A stretch of DNA of 64,000 nt, taken from the NCBI RefSeq assembly GCF_016804325.1, contig NZ_CP043627.1, forward strand, positions 2,307,001 to 2,371,000, written 5' to 3'. The stretch comes from Methylobacterium aquaticum. Lineage in GTDB: Bacteria; Pseudomonadota; Alphaproteobacteria; Rhizobiales; Beijerinckiaceae. The notes under the pieces are model-generated. The model made no database searches. It had not been told where the DNA came from and saw nothing but the letters and a program-made list of their open reading frames with translations. The position numbers were made by a program, and so were the translations under genes. Positions 31,572 to 41,700 of this stretch are shown piece by piece (position 1 is the stretch's first letter; each line of letters starts with the position of its first letter).

Positions 31572-32651
31572 TCAGCGACCGTTGTATTCGGGCAACGACG
31601 GCTTGCCGCCGAAGATCACCTGGGACGGGTCGCGCTCGATCTTGCGCACGGCGCTGTTGAGGCTGTTGAGGGTGCGCTGGCCGTCGGTCGAGAGGGTCTG
31701 GACCTCGCGCCGGCCGGCGCCGCTGAGACGGCTGACGCTCGAGGTCAGGGTGGCGGTGCGCTTGTCGAGGTTCTCCGACATGGTGCGGAAGGCGCGGCCC
31801 GCCTCGCGGATCGAGATCGCGGCCTCGCGCACCTCCGCGAAGGTGCTCTTGCCGGCATCCCCCGAGGCCGAGCCGAGGAAGCCCTCCGCGCCCTTCAGCA
31901 CCGCGTCGAGCCGGTCGGCGGAGGCGTTGAGCTTGCCCGCCAGCGCCCGCGCATCGTGAACGCCCGCCTGCATGTCCGGCGAGGCGGCGGCGAGCGCCGC
32001 GGAGAACTTGTCGGCATTGTCGACCAGGCTGGCGAGCTTGCGCCCGTCCACCGCCTTGGTCAGGGCGTCGAGGGCCGGCGCGCTGTCGCCGAGCGTCTTG
32101 GAGAACCGCTCGACATTGGCGAGCGTGCGGTTGATCGCGCCCTCGTTGCCGGCAACCACCCGGTCGAGGCGCTGGAGCATGTCGTCGGCGCGCTGCGCGA
32201 TGGTGCGGGCCGCCGCCATCAGGTCCTGGATGTCGGAGGCGTCGGCGAAGATCGTCGGGACCGGATCGTTGTTGGTCGGGGCGAGCGGCGGCGCGTCGGC
32301 GCTGCCGCCGGCGAGCGCGATCGAGGCGACGCCGGTCAGCATCGTCATGTCGAGGCGGGCGCGGGTATCGGCCCGCAGGGGCGTGCCGCGGTTGACCTCC
32401 ACGATCGCCGTCACCCGGCGCGGGTCCTGCGGCAGCAGCCGCACGTCGGTCGCCTCGCCGACCCGGATGCCGTTGAAGGTGACCACCGCCCCCTTGGCCA
32501 GCCCCCCGACGCCGCCCGAGAACACGATGCGCACCGGCATCCGGGCCTGGTTCGACGAGGAGCCGCGCAGCCAGAAGGCGAAGGCGAAGCCGAGCGCGAT
32601 CACCGCCAGGGTGAAGGCCCCGATCAGGACGTTGTTGGCGCGGGTTTCCAT
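31572..32651 (-). CDS. mlaD: MlaD-family MCE lipid-transport protein
   Basis: Periplasm-facing, membrane-anchored MCE protein that carries phospholipid between the membranes. The 359-residue protein starts METRANNVLIGAFTLAVIAL, giving one transmembrane helix. The MCE domain (~38-120) has VRIVFSGGVGGLAKGAVVTF and NGIRVGEATDVRLLP. The C-terminal half is a long helical region (ALDALTKAVDGRKLASLVDN, DKRTATLTSSVSRLSGAGRR). This tail is much longer than that of E. coli MlaD. It follows mlaF by 79 bp. Confidence 0.92.
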   Translation of the reverse strand: METRANNVLIGAFTLAVIALGFAFAFWLRGSSSNQARMPVRIVFSGGVGGLAKGAVVTFNGIRVGEATDVRLLPQDPRRVTAIVEVNRGTPLRADTRARLDMTMLTGVASIALAGGSADAPPLAPTNNDPVPTIFADASDIQDLMAAARTIAQRADDMLQRLDRVVAGNEGAINRTLANVERFSKTLGDSAPALDALTKAVDGRKLASLVDNADKFSAALAAASPDMQAGVHDARALAGKLNASADRLDAVLKGAEGFLGSASGDAGKSTFAEVREAAISIREAGRAFRTMSENLDKRTATLTSSVSRLSGAGRREVQTLSTDGQRTLNSLNSAVRKIERDPSQVIFGGKPSLPEYNGR

Positions 32652-32730
32652 GCCTTAACGGTTTCCGTGCGCGTGCGGGGCGAAGGGCAGGAGGGAAGGC
32701 CCGGGAGCGGCCCCAGTGGCATGGCCTCGT

Positions 32731-33629
32731 CTACCGAGCGTAAGCGAGGCCGGACGGCCGGCGGGTGCGGGAGCGCACATCAGGCGAGCCCCCCGCGAGA
32801 CCGGGGGATGAAACCGCGCCGGATGTCGGGGACATCTCCGGCACGACGATCGAGCGGGCGCGCTTGCCGTGGAAGTAGGAGCGCAGCCACGGATGATCGG
32901 AGGCCAGCATGGCGTCGATCGGCCCCTCGGCGATGATCTGGCCGTCGCCGAGGGCCGCGATGCGGTCGCAGGCGGTGTAGAGGCTGTCGAGGTCGTGGGT
33001 GACCATGAACACCGTCAGTCCCAGCGTGCGCTGGAGCGTCGCCACCAGCTCGTCGAACTCGCCGGCGCCGATCGGGTCGAGGCCGGAGGTCGGCTCGTCG
33101 AGAAACAGCACCTCCGGTCGAGGGCGAGCGCGCGGGCGAGCGCCGCGCGTTTGATCATCCCGCCGGAGAGCTCGGAGGGCAGCTTGTCGGCGGCGTCGGG
33201 CTTCAAGCCCACCATCTCGATCTTGAGCCGGGCGAATTCATCGAGCAGTCGCTCGGAGAGCGCCAGGTGCTCGCGCATCGGCACCTGGATGTTCTGCTTG
33301 ACGGTGAGCGCCGAGAACAGCGCGCCCTGCTGGAACAGCACGCCCCAGCGCCGCTCGATCACCCGGCGCTGGGCGAGGCTCAGGCGGTCGACGTCCTCGC
33401 CGAACACCTCGATCGTGCCCGACCGCTTCGGCACCAGGCCGAGCAGGGTGCGGGTGAGCACCGACTTGCCCTGGCCGGACGGCCCGACGAAACCCAGGAT
33501 CTCGCCCCGGCGGATGTCGAGGTTGAGGCCCTTGAGCACCGTGCGGTCGCCGAACGCGACCACGAGGTCGCGCACGCGGATGATCGCGTCGCGGCTCGCA
33601 AGGGCGGGGTGGGTGGGGCTCGTGATCAA
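32731..33629 (-). pseudogene. mlaF: MlaF-type ABC ATPase, frame broken once
   Basis: ATPase of the Mla lipid transporter. The first frame starts at TTG 33629 (atypical; close behind mlaE) and has Walker A GPSGQGKSVLTRTLLG, the Q-loop FQQGALFS and the signature LSGGMIKRAALARALALD. It loses frame at about 33116. The Walker B VLFLDEPTSGLDPIGAG and the H-loop VFMVTHDLD are in the second frame to 32731. One C added in the CC at 33116 (giving LDPEVLFLDEP) restores 299 residues. The catalytic residues are otherwise complete, so an assembly error is likely. Confidence 0.9.
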
Positions 33630-33647
33630 GGGTCGAGGCCGCCTCGT

Positions 33648-34847
33648 TCAGAAATCGATGGCCGCGAAGAACACCGCGAAGAGTCCATCGAGGACGATGA
33701 CCATGAAGATTGACTTGACGACTGAGGCGGTGACGTGGCGGCCGAGCGATTCGGCCGACCCCTCGACCATGAACCCCTCGACCGAGGCGATGATGCCGAT
33801 GATGAGCGCCATGAACGGCGCCTTGATCAACCCGATGACGAGGTGGCGGAAGCCGATCGCGTTCTGGAGCCGGAAGGTGAACGCCTCGAGCGACAGGCCG
33901 CCATAGAGGAACGACGTGAAGGCGCCGCCGGCGAGCGCCGCGAGGTCGGCCAGGAAGGCGAGCAGCGGCAGGGCGAGCATCAGGGCGAGGATGCGCGGGA
34001 CGATCAGGATCTCGATCGGATCGAGGCCCATGACCCGCAGGGCATCGACCTCCTCGCGCATCCGCATCGAGCCGATCTCCGCCGTGAAGGCCGAGCCGGA
34101 GCGCCCCGCCACCATGATCGAGGTCAGCAGGACCCCGAGCTCGCGCAGGGTCAGGATGCCGATCATGTTGACGACGTAGCTCTGGGCGCCGAAGCGCTGG
34201 AGCTGGATGATGCCCTGCTGGGTGACGATGCAGCCGACGAGGAACGAGATCAACATGATGATCGGCGCGCCGCGAAGGGCGATCTGCTCGATCTGGTTGA
34301 TCAGCGCCGGGCCGCGGAAGCTGCGCGGGCGGGCGAGCACCCGCAGGCAGCCCGCCACCACCTCGCCCAGGAAGGCGAGGCCGGCCAGGCCCTGGCTGCC
34401 GAGGCTGCGGACCCCGGACCCTAAGCTCGCCAGCGGATCGAGGGGGTGGAAGCGCCGGCGCCGCGGGCTGGGCGCGGCCTCGCGATACGCGACCTCGCGC
34501 AGGAGGATCAGGTGCTCGGGGGAGGCGCCCGCATAGGCGGTGCCGGCGGGCAAGGCAGCGCGGGTCCGCTCCAGCACCCAGGCACCGAGGGTGTCGAGGC
34601 GGGCGAGGCCGGAGAGATCGATGACGACGGGTGCGCCGGCTGCGACGATCTCCGCCGCGGCGGCCTCGACGGCAGGGGCCTGGTCGGCGGTCCAGCGGCC
34701 GGCGAGGCGCGCGGCGACGCCGTCGCGCATGCGCTCGACCGCGACGCGGGCCGGATCGGCCCCCGCGTGATGGGTGCGGTCGGCACGGGCCGGCCTCCCT
34801 CGTTCGCCTGAAAAGAATCCCCTCGGGCCGGTCCTATACCCCGTCAT
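33648..34847 (-). CDS. mlaE: MlaE-family permease with N-terminal STAS domain
   Basis: Inner-membrane permease of the Mla phospholipid system. It starts at ATG 34847 (MTGYRTGPRGFFSGERGRPA). An upstream in-frame start at 34883 is possible. An N-terminal STAS-like domain (~30-110, VIDLSGLARLDTLGAWVLER) is fused to the MlaE domain (~150-399), with the conserved GSAFTAEIGSMRMREEVDAL and RVMGLDPIEILIVPRILALM. In E. coli the STAS function is a separate protein, MlaB; here it is fused. mlaF starts 18 bp downstream. Confidence 0.93.
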   Translation of the reverse strand: MTGYRTGPRGFFSGERGRPARADRTHHAGADPARVAVERMRDGVAARLAGRWTADQAPAVEAAAAEIVAAGAPVVIDLSGLARLDTLGAWVLERTRAALPAGTAYAGASPEHLILLREVAYREAAPSPRRRRFHPLDPLASLGSGVRSLGSQGLAGLAFLGEVVAGCLRVLARPRSFRGPALINQIEQIALRGAPIIMLISFLVGCIVTQQGIIQLQRFGAQSYVVNMIGILTLRELGVLLTSIMVAGRSGSAFTAEIGSMRMREEVDALRVMGLDPIEILIVPRILALMLALPLLAFLADLAALAGGAFTSFLYGGLSLEAFTFRLQNAIGFRHLVIGLIKAPFMALIIGIIASVEGFMVEGSAESLGRHVTASVVKSIFMVIVLDGLFAVFFAAIDF

Positions 34848-34884
34848 GCTAACAATTCGCAAACTATGGCGCGCGCGCCGCAAC

Positions 34885-36050
34885 TCAGCGGCGAGCGGCC
34901 CGCGCCGCGGCGAGCGTCAGGACGAGGCCGAGGCCTGCCACCGGCAGCATCAGACCGAAGGCGAAGGCGCCGCCGCCGGCCCGGTAGGCCGCCCCGCTCG
35001 CCAGGGTGGCGGAGGCCGAGGCGAGGGCGGCGCAGGCCGCGTAGACCCCTTGCGCCGCGCCGCGCCCGCCTTCGGGGGCGAGCCGCGACAGGGCCGCCAT
35101 GGCGCCGAGCTGCGTCGCCCGAAGGTCAGGCCGTGCAGGGCCTGGAGCGGCACCACCAGGGCCGGCAGGCCGGACACCGCCAGAAGCCCCGCCCAGCGCA
35201 GGAGCGCGGCGACGGCCCCGAGCCCGAGGAGCCGGAACGGCGCGTCGCGGAGAGCGGGAATGCGGCCGACGAGGGCGAAGAACGCGATCTCGGCGACGAC
35301 GCCGACGCCCCAGGCGAGGCCCGTCGTCGCCGGCGCCAGGCCGAGGCCGACCCAGTGGATCGAGCCGAAGGCGTAGACCGCCGCGTGGCTCGCCTGGATC
35401 GCCGCGCCGGCCGCGATGGCGAGCCACAGGGCCGGCGGCAGGTGCATCCGTCCGGCTTTGCGGGGACGCGGCGGACCGCCTTCCGCCCGGCGGAGCAGGA
35501 GGGCGGCGGCGCAGGCCGAGGCCAGTTCAAGCCCGGCCAGAAAGCCCGGGATGCTGCCGGTCCCCATGATCCCGAGCAGCCACCCGCCGAGGAGGCTCGC
35601 CGCCAGGAAGCCGAGGGAGCCGCCCAGCCGGATCCGGGCGTAGTCGAGGCGCGGATCGCGCCGCACGGCGGCGAGGCTCTGGTAATCGAGGGACGGCACG
35701 AGAGGCGCGCCGCCGACGGCGTTGAGGGCGATGATCGCCGCCAGGACCGGCCACCCGAGGGAGGCGGAGGCCGGCATCAGCGCGTAGGTCGCGGCAAGCC
35801 CGAGGCTGCCGGCGACCATGAGCCGGCGCGCCGGAACGCCGCGATCGATCAGGCCGAGGAGCGGTGCCGTGACGGCGATCCGCACCAGGATCGGCAGGGC
35901 GACGAGCGCGCCGATCAGCTCCGGCCCGAGGCCGAGGCCGGACAGCCAGAGCGGCATGAACGGCATCGCCACGCCGATGCCGGCGAATACCGCCGCGTAG
36001 AGCAGGGCAAGGCGCGGACCGTCGCCGAGGGGGAGCGGGGAGGGCGGCAC
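34885..36050 (-). pseudogene. MFS transporter (MFS_1-like), frame broken once
   Basis: Twelve-helix major facilitator. From GTG 36050 (VPPSPLPLGDGPRLALLYAA), the N-terminal half (GIGVAMPFMPLWLSGLGLGP) and the middle part through GLPALVVPLQALHGLTFG are in one frame. The end (ATQLGAMAALSRLAPEGGRG to TLAAARAARR) is in another, to 34885. The shift is in the GGG at 35120-35122; a fourth G gives 388 residues. It resembles the HcaT/nucleoside-symporter-like MFS group; the substrate is unknown. The mlaE start lies 37 bp downstream, so it may lead the Mla transcript. Confidence 0.85.
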
Positions 36051-36207
36051 GGGGATGTCGGGGCTTGTGGGGGCGAAGGAGGCCGGGGCGGACCGAATCA
36101 GTCCGCCAGGGGCGGGCCTGGCGTAAGCGGCCGTTAACGCCGGGATGTCAAGCGTGAAGACAGACACGCCTCCGGGCGACACCGCCGTGCCGACGCCTCG
36201 GCCCGGC

Positions 36208-36312
36208 GATGAGACGGTCTCCGGAAGGAATCTTCCGGAGACCGTCTCATCAGCCCGTGCGGCGCTTGAGCGAAGCCGCTTTCCGCATCGCGAAGCGATC
36301 AACCGGAAAGCG
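36208..36312. repeat. Compound palindromic element upstream of the CheZ-like gene
   Basis: A perfect 20-base inverted repeat (GATGAGACGGTCTCCGGAAG, 36208-36227, loop GAAT, complement 36232-36251) is followed by a second nested hairpin, CGCTTTCCG (36277-36285) with CGGAAAGCG (36304-36312), which encloses ATCGC-GAA-GCGAT. It is unlike families A-C. The codons across it are atypical (TCA, CTT, AGG, AAT). Confidence 0.88.
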
Positions 36313-36330
36313 TATGACAGGGCAGGTGAG

Positions 36331-37211
36331 ATGGTCGGGACCCCTTCGCTCCCCGCTCCGCGGGAGGAGTACGACGTCATCGAGGGTGCGATGCTGGAAA
36401 CGGCGCGGGGGCGCTGGTTCCTGAGCGAATACGCCAAGCGCAACCGCTCGGCTGACACCGACGTGCTGCTCCACGCCATCGGCCGGCTCGAGAACGCGGT
36501 GGTCGGCGATCGCGGGCCCTCCGGGATGGAGCGCCTGCGCTTCGACCTGATCGAGATGGCCAAGGCGATCAGCCGGACCAAATCCGAGATCGCGGCGATC
36601 CACACCCCCGACCAGGACCAGAGCCAGCTCGGCGCCGCCTCCGAGGCGCTGGACGGCATCGTGCGCACCACCGAGCGCGCCACCTCCGACATCCTCCAGG
36701 CCGCCGAGGAGGTGCAGGAGGTCGCCTGGACCCTGCGCGAGACCGGGGCCGACAGCAGCGTCTGCGACCGCCTCGACCAGAACGCCACCCAGATCTACAC
36801 CGCCTGCTCGTTCCAGGACCTGACGGCGCAGCGCACCAGCCGCATCGTCAACACCCTGCGCTACCTCGAGCAGCGCCTGACCGCGATGATCGAGATCTGG
36901 GCCAGCGAGGACGACCCGCCGGCCCCGGCCGCGCAAAGGGCCGAGGTGCCGCAGACCACCCTCGACCAGAACGACGTCGACCAGATCGTGGCCACCGGCA
37001 AGGATGACGGCCGGTCCCGGGCGAGGAGCCGGCGCCGCGCCTGCGCCTGGTCGAGCCGGCCATGCCCGACGACGACATCGCCTTCGTGCCGGTCCGCGAG
37101 CCGATCCGCGAGGAGCCGGCGGCCATGGCCGACGACGCGATGGCGCTGGAGGATGCCTTCGCGGAGATCGACGACCTCGCCGTCGACGAGAAGATCGCCC
37201 GCTTCACCTGA
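36331..37211 (+). pseudogene. CheZ-like protein phosphatase domain protein, frame broken once
   Basis: Starts at ATG 36331 (MVGTPSLPAPREEYDVIEGA). An ATG at 36145 would run the frame through the palindromic element with poor codon use. The helical core contains ETARGRWFLSEYAKRNRSAD and the CheZ-type active segment ACSFQDLTAQRTSRIVNTLR, in which D and Q are the catalytic pair of CheZ. After KDDG (37012) the frame shifts. The acidic tail, PDDDIAFVPVREPI to DEKIARFT, ends at 37211. One G added in the GG at 37011-37012 gives 293 residues. It is likely intact in the cell. No che operon is nearby, so its target response regulator is unknown. Confidence 0.83.
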
Positions 37212-37305
37212 GGCGCGGCGTCACGGCGCGGGGCGAACGCCCTCGCGGCGCCACCATTGCCCCGCAGGGAGCCCGCCTCCTTTTCAACCTCCACTCCTGG
37301 CCGCG

Positions 37306-37746
37306 ATGTCCCTGAACCTCCTCAAGCTCTGCGTCGGCTGCGACTCCATCGCCGACCTCGAGGAGTGGATCGCCGCCCGCCGGGCCGAGGCGACGCGGCT
37401 GGGCCGCCCGCACGAGCAGGCCCACATCACCCGCATGGTGCCGAAGCGCGGCGACGAGATCGTCGGCGCGGGCTCGCTCTACTGGGTGATCCGCGGCCAG
37501 ATCGCCTGCCGCCAGCCGGTGCTGGCGATCCGCCCCTTCACCGATGCCGACGGCGTCGGCCGCTGCCGCCTGGTCCTCGACCCGGAGGTCACCCCGGTCG
37601 AGCCCCGGCCCTGCCGGGCGTTCCAGGGCTGGCGCTACCTCGCCCCCAAGGACGCCCCGCGCGACATTTCCCGCCACGCCGCCGGCGACCTCGCGGCGAT
37701 GCCGGAGACGATGCGGCGGGAGCTGGCGGCGTTGGGGTTGCTCTGA
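37306..37746 (+). CDS. DUF1489 family protein
   Basis: The 146-residue protein starts MSLNLLKLCVGCDSIADLEE. Conserved parts are HITRMVPKRGDEIVGAGSLY, WVIRGQIACRQPVLAIRPF and AFQGWRYLAPKDAPRD. This is the DUF1489 family, restricted mainly to Alphaproteobacteria and of unknown function. It follows the CheZ-like gene by 94 bp. A 206-bp gap after it contains no recognisable gene. Confidence 0.93.
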   Translation: MSLNLLKLCVGCDSIADLEEWIAARRAEATRLGRPHEQAHITRMVPKRGDEIVGAGSLYWVIRGQIACRQPVLAIRPFTDADGVGRCRLVLDPEVTPVEPRPCRAFQGWRYLAPKDAPRDISRHAAGDLAAMPETMRRELAALGLL

Positions 37747-37952
37747 CGGGGCGGGCTGCCGGGAGATGTTCTCGGCTTTCACCCCGGATTGATGTAGCGG
37801 CTTGCAACCCCCAAGGACAAGCGCCTACATCAACAAGCTGTTTGGCCAGAACCCACTCATCTCGATTTGACCACGTCAGCCCGAGACCGCGAAAGCGGTG
37901 CCTGGACTGGCGCGGAGGGCTGAAGCTCTACAAAGATTGATCGAGCAGACTC

Positions 37953-38447
37953 TCAGCGCCCGCCGACCCCCGCCTCCAGCGTCTTGACGATCCAGGCGTC
38001 GCGGGTCTGCTTGGCCTTGGCCGCCGCAGCGTCGATCTGGTCGGAGAGCGCGGTCGAGACCGGCACGGTGACGAGGATCCGCGTCGCGTCCTGGGCCGGT
38101 TCGTAGACGAGGGTCGTCACTTGCGCGGCGAAGCTGCGCAGGGCCGATTGCTTCTGCGGCAGCGTCAGGCTCGCATCGCGGTCGACCACCGGGCAGTAGG
38201 ACGCGACCGCGTGGTCGATGATAGCCCCGTTCGACAGGCCCTCGCCCCGCAGGCGCTGCACCGCGACGCGGAGATCGGGGTTCGATCCGGCGGCGGCGCC
38301 CGGCTTGGCGATGGCCTCGAAGAGCGGCCCGTCCGGCGCCCCCTTGCCGTTGCCCGGGCAGGCGAGACCGTCGGCGGCCGCCGGCCATGCCGCGAGGACC
38401 ATGAGGCCGGCCAGGGCCAGGGAGGGGAGGCGGGATCGAATGCTCAT
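37953..38447 (-). CDS. Secreted hypothetical protein
   Basis: A 164-residue protein with a clear Sec signal (MSIRSRLPSLALAGLMVLAA, cleavage near AAADG). The mature protein has two cysteines (GLACPGNG and ASYCPVVD) that could form a disulfide, and a helical end (LSDQIDAAAAKAKQTRDAWI). I do not recognise the family. It is likely periplasmic and appears to be monocistronic. Confidence 0.78.
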   Translation of the reverse strand: MSIRSRLPSLALAGLMVLAAWPAAADGLACPGNGKGAPDGPLFEAIAKPGAAAGSNPDLRVAVQRLRGEGLSNGAIIDHAVASYCPVVDRDASLTLPQKQSALRSFAAQVTTLVYEPAQDATRILVTVPVSTALSDQIDAAAAKAKQTRDAWIVKTLEAGVGGR

Positions 38448-38669
38448 GACATCTCCTCACGCGATGGGAAGGACCGCGTCGGTCGCTGGATCACCCAAGG
38501 GACAATGATCCGGCAGGCGATCCGATGATCTCGTGGTCGAAGAACGTGTCCGCCCCCGGCGACGTTGCGCGCCAGCATCATGAAAACTCCGTCATGCAAC
38601 GAACAGGCGATGGTTACCCTTCGTCATCCGCCAGGATCGTCGGAGCAGAGACGCCGTCCCCCGAACGAA

Positions 38670-38706
38670 GAAGGCCTCCCCGGTCTGCTCGACCGGAGAG
38701 GCCTTC
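38670..38706 (-). terminator. Terminator of the giant repeat-protein gene
   Basis: A fifteen-base stem (GAAGGCCTCCCCGGT / ACCGGAGAGGCCTTC, one internal mismatch) with a seven-base loop lies 30 bases beyond the stop at 38737. Read on the minus strand, CTTCTTCGTTCG follows. Confidence 0.7.
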
Positions 38707-38736
38707 GTCACGTCAGAGCGAGGTGTTCGGCGAGGC

Positions 38737-41700
38737 TCACGCCCCCTCGAACCGCCCGCTGGCATGGGCCAGCATCGTGTAGACCTTGCCGCTCTCCGAG
38801 GTGAGGTAGGCGTTGGCCCGGCGCGGGTCCTTGTCGGCGCGGGAGACCTCGCCGAGCAGGCGCTCGAATTCCCGCACGTAGTGATCGACGGTCCGGCGGA
38901 AATCCGGCTCGGCGCGGTAGCGGCGGCGGATCTCGTCGAAGGTCTTCTGGCCCTCCGCCGTGTAGAGGCGGCGGGTGAACAGGTCGGGCTCGCCGCGCCG
39001 GTAGCGCTCCCACAGGTCCACCGCGGCGGGGTGCTCGATCATCCGGGCGATGTTGCTGGAAATCGAGTCGATCGCCGCCGCCCCGGCCCGATCGGCATCG
39101 GTGACCGGGTCGGACTTGACCTGGCCGGCCTTGCCAGGGTCGGCCTTGCCCGGGTCGGCCTTGGCCACCGCCTTGCCGGCCACCGGCGCCTGATCCTCGT
39201 CCTCCTGCGAGGCGCGGCTGAGGAGGTCGGAGAGCCACCCGCCGGACCCGGCGCGGGGGAGGGCGGCGTCGCGACGCGCGTCAGCGGCGGACCGGTTCGC
39301 GGCCTGCGGTGCGGCCGGGCGGGCCGGCCCCTGCGCCGGTCGGGCCTGCGCCGGGACTGCGGCCGCAGGGGTCACGGGAGCCGGAGCCGCAGGCTTCTGC
39401 ACCGACGGCGCGGGCGCCGACGGCTTGGCGGCGGGAGCCTGGGCAGGGGCCTGGGTAGGAGCCTGGACTTGGGCCCGGACCTGGGCCTGCGGCTTCTGGC
39501 TCGCGGGCGCCTGGACCGCGGCGGCCGGACGGCCCGCTTCCGCGGCGCGGGGCTGCGCCGAGGGCTGTGCCACATCGACCGCGCGGGGCGAGCGCTGGAC
39601 CAGGGCCGAGAGCTCGTTCAGGGCCTTGATCTGCTCGGCCACCACCCGGCGCATCTCGCCGGTGGCGTCCTGCGCCTCCTGCGGGATGCTGACCACGCCG
39701 CGCTGCAGGTCGCCGCGGATCTCCTCCAGGGTGCGGCGGATCTCGGTCGCCATGCCGCGCATGGAATCCACCGTGCCCTGGAAGCGCTCGGCGGCGTCGC
39801 CGAAGGCCTCGCGCATCTCGCCCGAGGCGCCGGCCACCGCCTGGCGGACCGTCTCGGCCGCCCGCTCGCCCTCCTGGCCGGTGCCGGCGCGCAGGCGCTC
39901 GAACGCCTCCGTGACGGCGCTGCCGGCCTGGCGGGCGCTGGTCTCGATCTCGCGGCCGAGCGCCTGGGTGCGGGCCTCGATGGTCTTGAGCGTCGCCTCG
40001 ACCCGGGCGCCGACGCCCTCCGTGGCGGCGGCGAGCGCCGCCGAGCGGGCGTCGATGCTGCCGAGCAGCGCGTCAATCTCGGCCCTGCGCTCGCCGAGCG
40101 AGGCGTTGACCCGGCCCTCGGCGCCCTCGAGCGCCCCGGCGGCCGCCGTCAGGTCGCCGATATGCTGGCGGGCGGTCTCGGTGAGCGCCTTGCCGCGGGC
40201 GTCGAGCGTCGCCGCGAGGCCGGTGGCCTGGCGCAGCGCTCCCGTCGCCGCGCCCTGGAGCGCGCCGACCTGCTCGGCGACCCGGTCGGAGGCCTTGCCC
40301 GTCTCCGCGGCGATCTCGGCCAGGGCCGACTGGATCTCCTGGACCTGGCCGGACAGCCCGCCCTCGATCGCCGACAGGTTCTCGCCGGACTTGCCGATGA
40401 GGTCCTGGAGGGCACCGCAAGCCCCCTCGATGCGGCCGATCAGGCCGCCGAGCTCGGCTCCGACGCGCTGGTTGACCGTCGTCAGGGCCTCGACCGCCCG
40501 GGCCGCGCCCTGGTCGGCCGCCCGGCGCAGGGTCTCGGCCGCCTCGGAGGACAGGGCCGCCAGCGTCTCGGCCCGTTCGCCGAGCACCGCCACGGCGCCG
40601 CCCACGCCCTCGGTCACCGCCCGCTCCAGCGCCTCGCTGCGCTGGGCGAGCACGCTCACCAGCTCGCTGCCGGGGCCCTCGACGAGGTCGCGCAACTGCG
40701 CCACCTGGCGGTCGAGCCCCTCGACGGTCTCGCCGCTTGCGGCGAGCGCCGCCACCAGGGCGCCGCCGCGCTGGTCGATCGTCCGCTGCAGCGAGGCGGT
40801 GGTCGCCTCGAGGGTCTTGCTCAGGGAGCCGCCGCGCTCGTCGACGATCTGGCGCAGGGTCTCGACCCGCTCGGCGAGGCCGCGATTCAGCTCGTTGCCG
40901 CGCCCGTCGATGGTCTGGGTCAGGTCGCGGGCGGTCTCGGCGAGCGCCCGGGTGAGGGTGGTGCTGCGCTGGTCGATCAGCGCCGCGAAGGCCGCCGCCC
41001 GGCGGTCGAAGCCGGAGCTGAGCTGGGCGCTGCGCTCGTCCACCGCCGCGGCCAGAGCCGCGGAGCGCTCGTCCATGGCGCCGTGCAGGCTCGCCACCCG
41101 CTCGTCGAGAGCCGCGGTGAGCGCCGCCGTGCGGGCATCGACGAGGGCCGCGTAGGCGTCGCTGCGGTCGTCGAAGGCGTCGGCCAGGGCTTCGCCACGG
41201 GCGGCCACCAGGGCCGCGAAGGCGCGCATCCGGCCGTCGATCCGGGCCGTGAAGGCGGCCGAGCGCTCGTCGACGCTGCCCGACAGGGCCTCGGTGCGGG
41301 CCTGCATCAGGGCGGCGAGCTCCGCCGCCTTGGCGTCGACCAGCATCCCGAAGGCCGCGGCCCGCTCCTCGACGGTGCCGCCGAGCGCGTCCACGCTCGC
41401 CCGCAGCCGCTCGGCCAGGGCCGCCCCGCCGCCATCGAGGGTCCGGGCCATGAGCTCGACCTGCCCGCCGAGCACCGCATCGAGGGCGGCGCGGCTGCGC
41501 TCGAGGGCCCCGGACAGCTCGGCCACGCGGGCATCGAGCAGGGCGGTGAGCGCCGTGCCGCGATCGTCGAAGGTCTCGGCGAGGTCGCTGTTGCGCGAGT
41601 CGAGCAGGCCGGCGAGCGCGTCGCCGCCGCTGCGGATCGTCGTGGCCAGCACGTCGATGCGCTCCTGCACCCGGCGGGCCAGCACGTCGCCGGCGCCGGT

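Noticed and set aside
36145..36330. N-terminal extension of the CheZ-like protein from ATG 36145.
   Set aside because: The stretch runs through a compound palindrome and uses atypical codons; the conserved part begins after ATG 36331. Not fully excluded.
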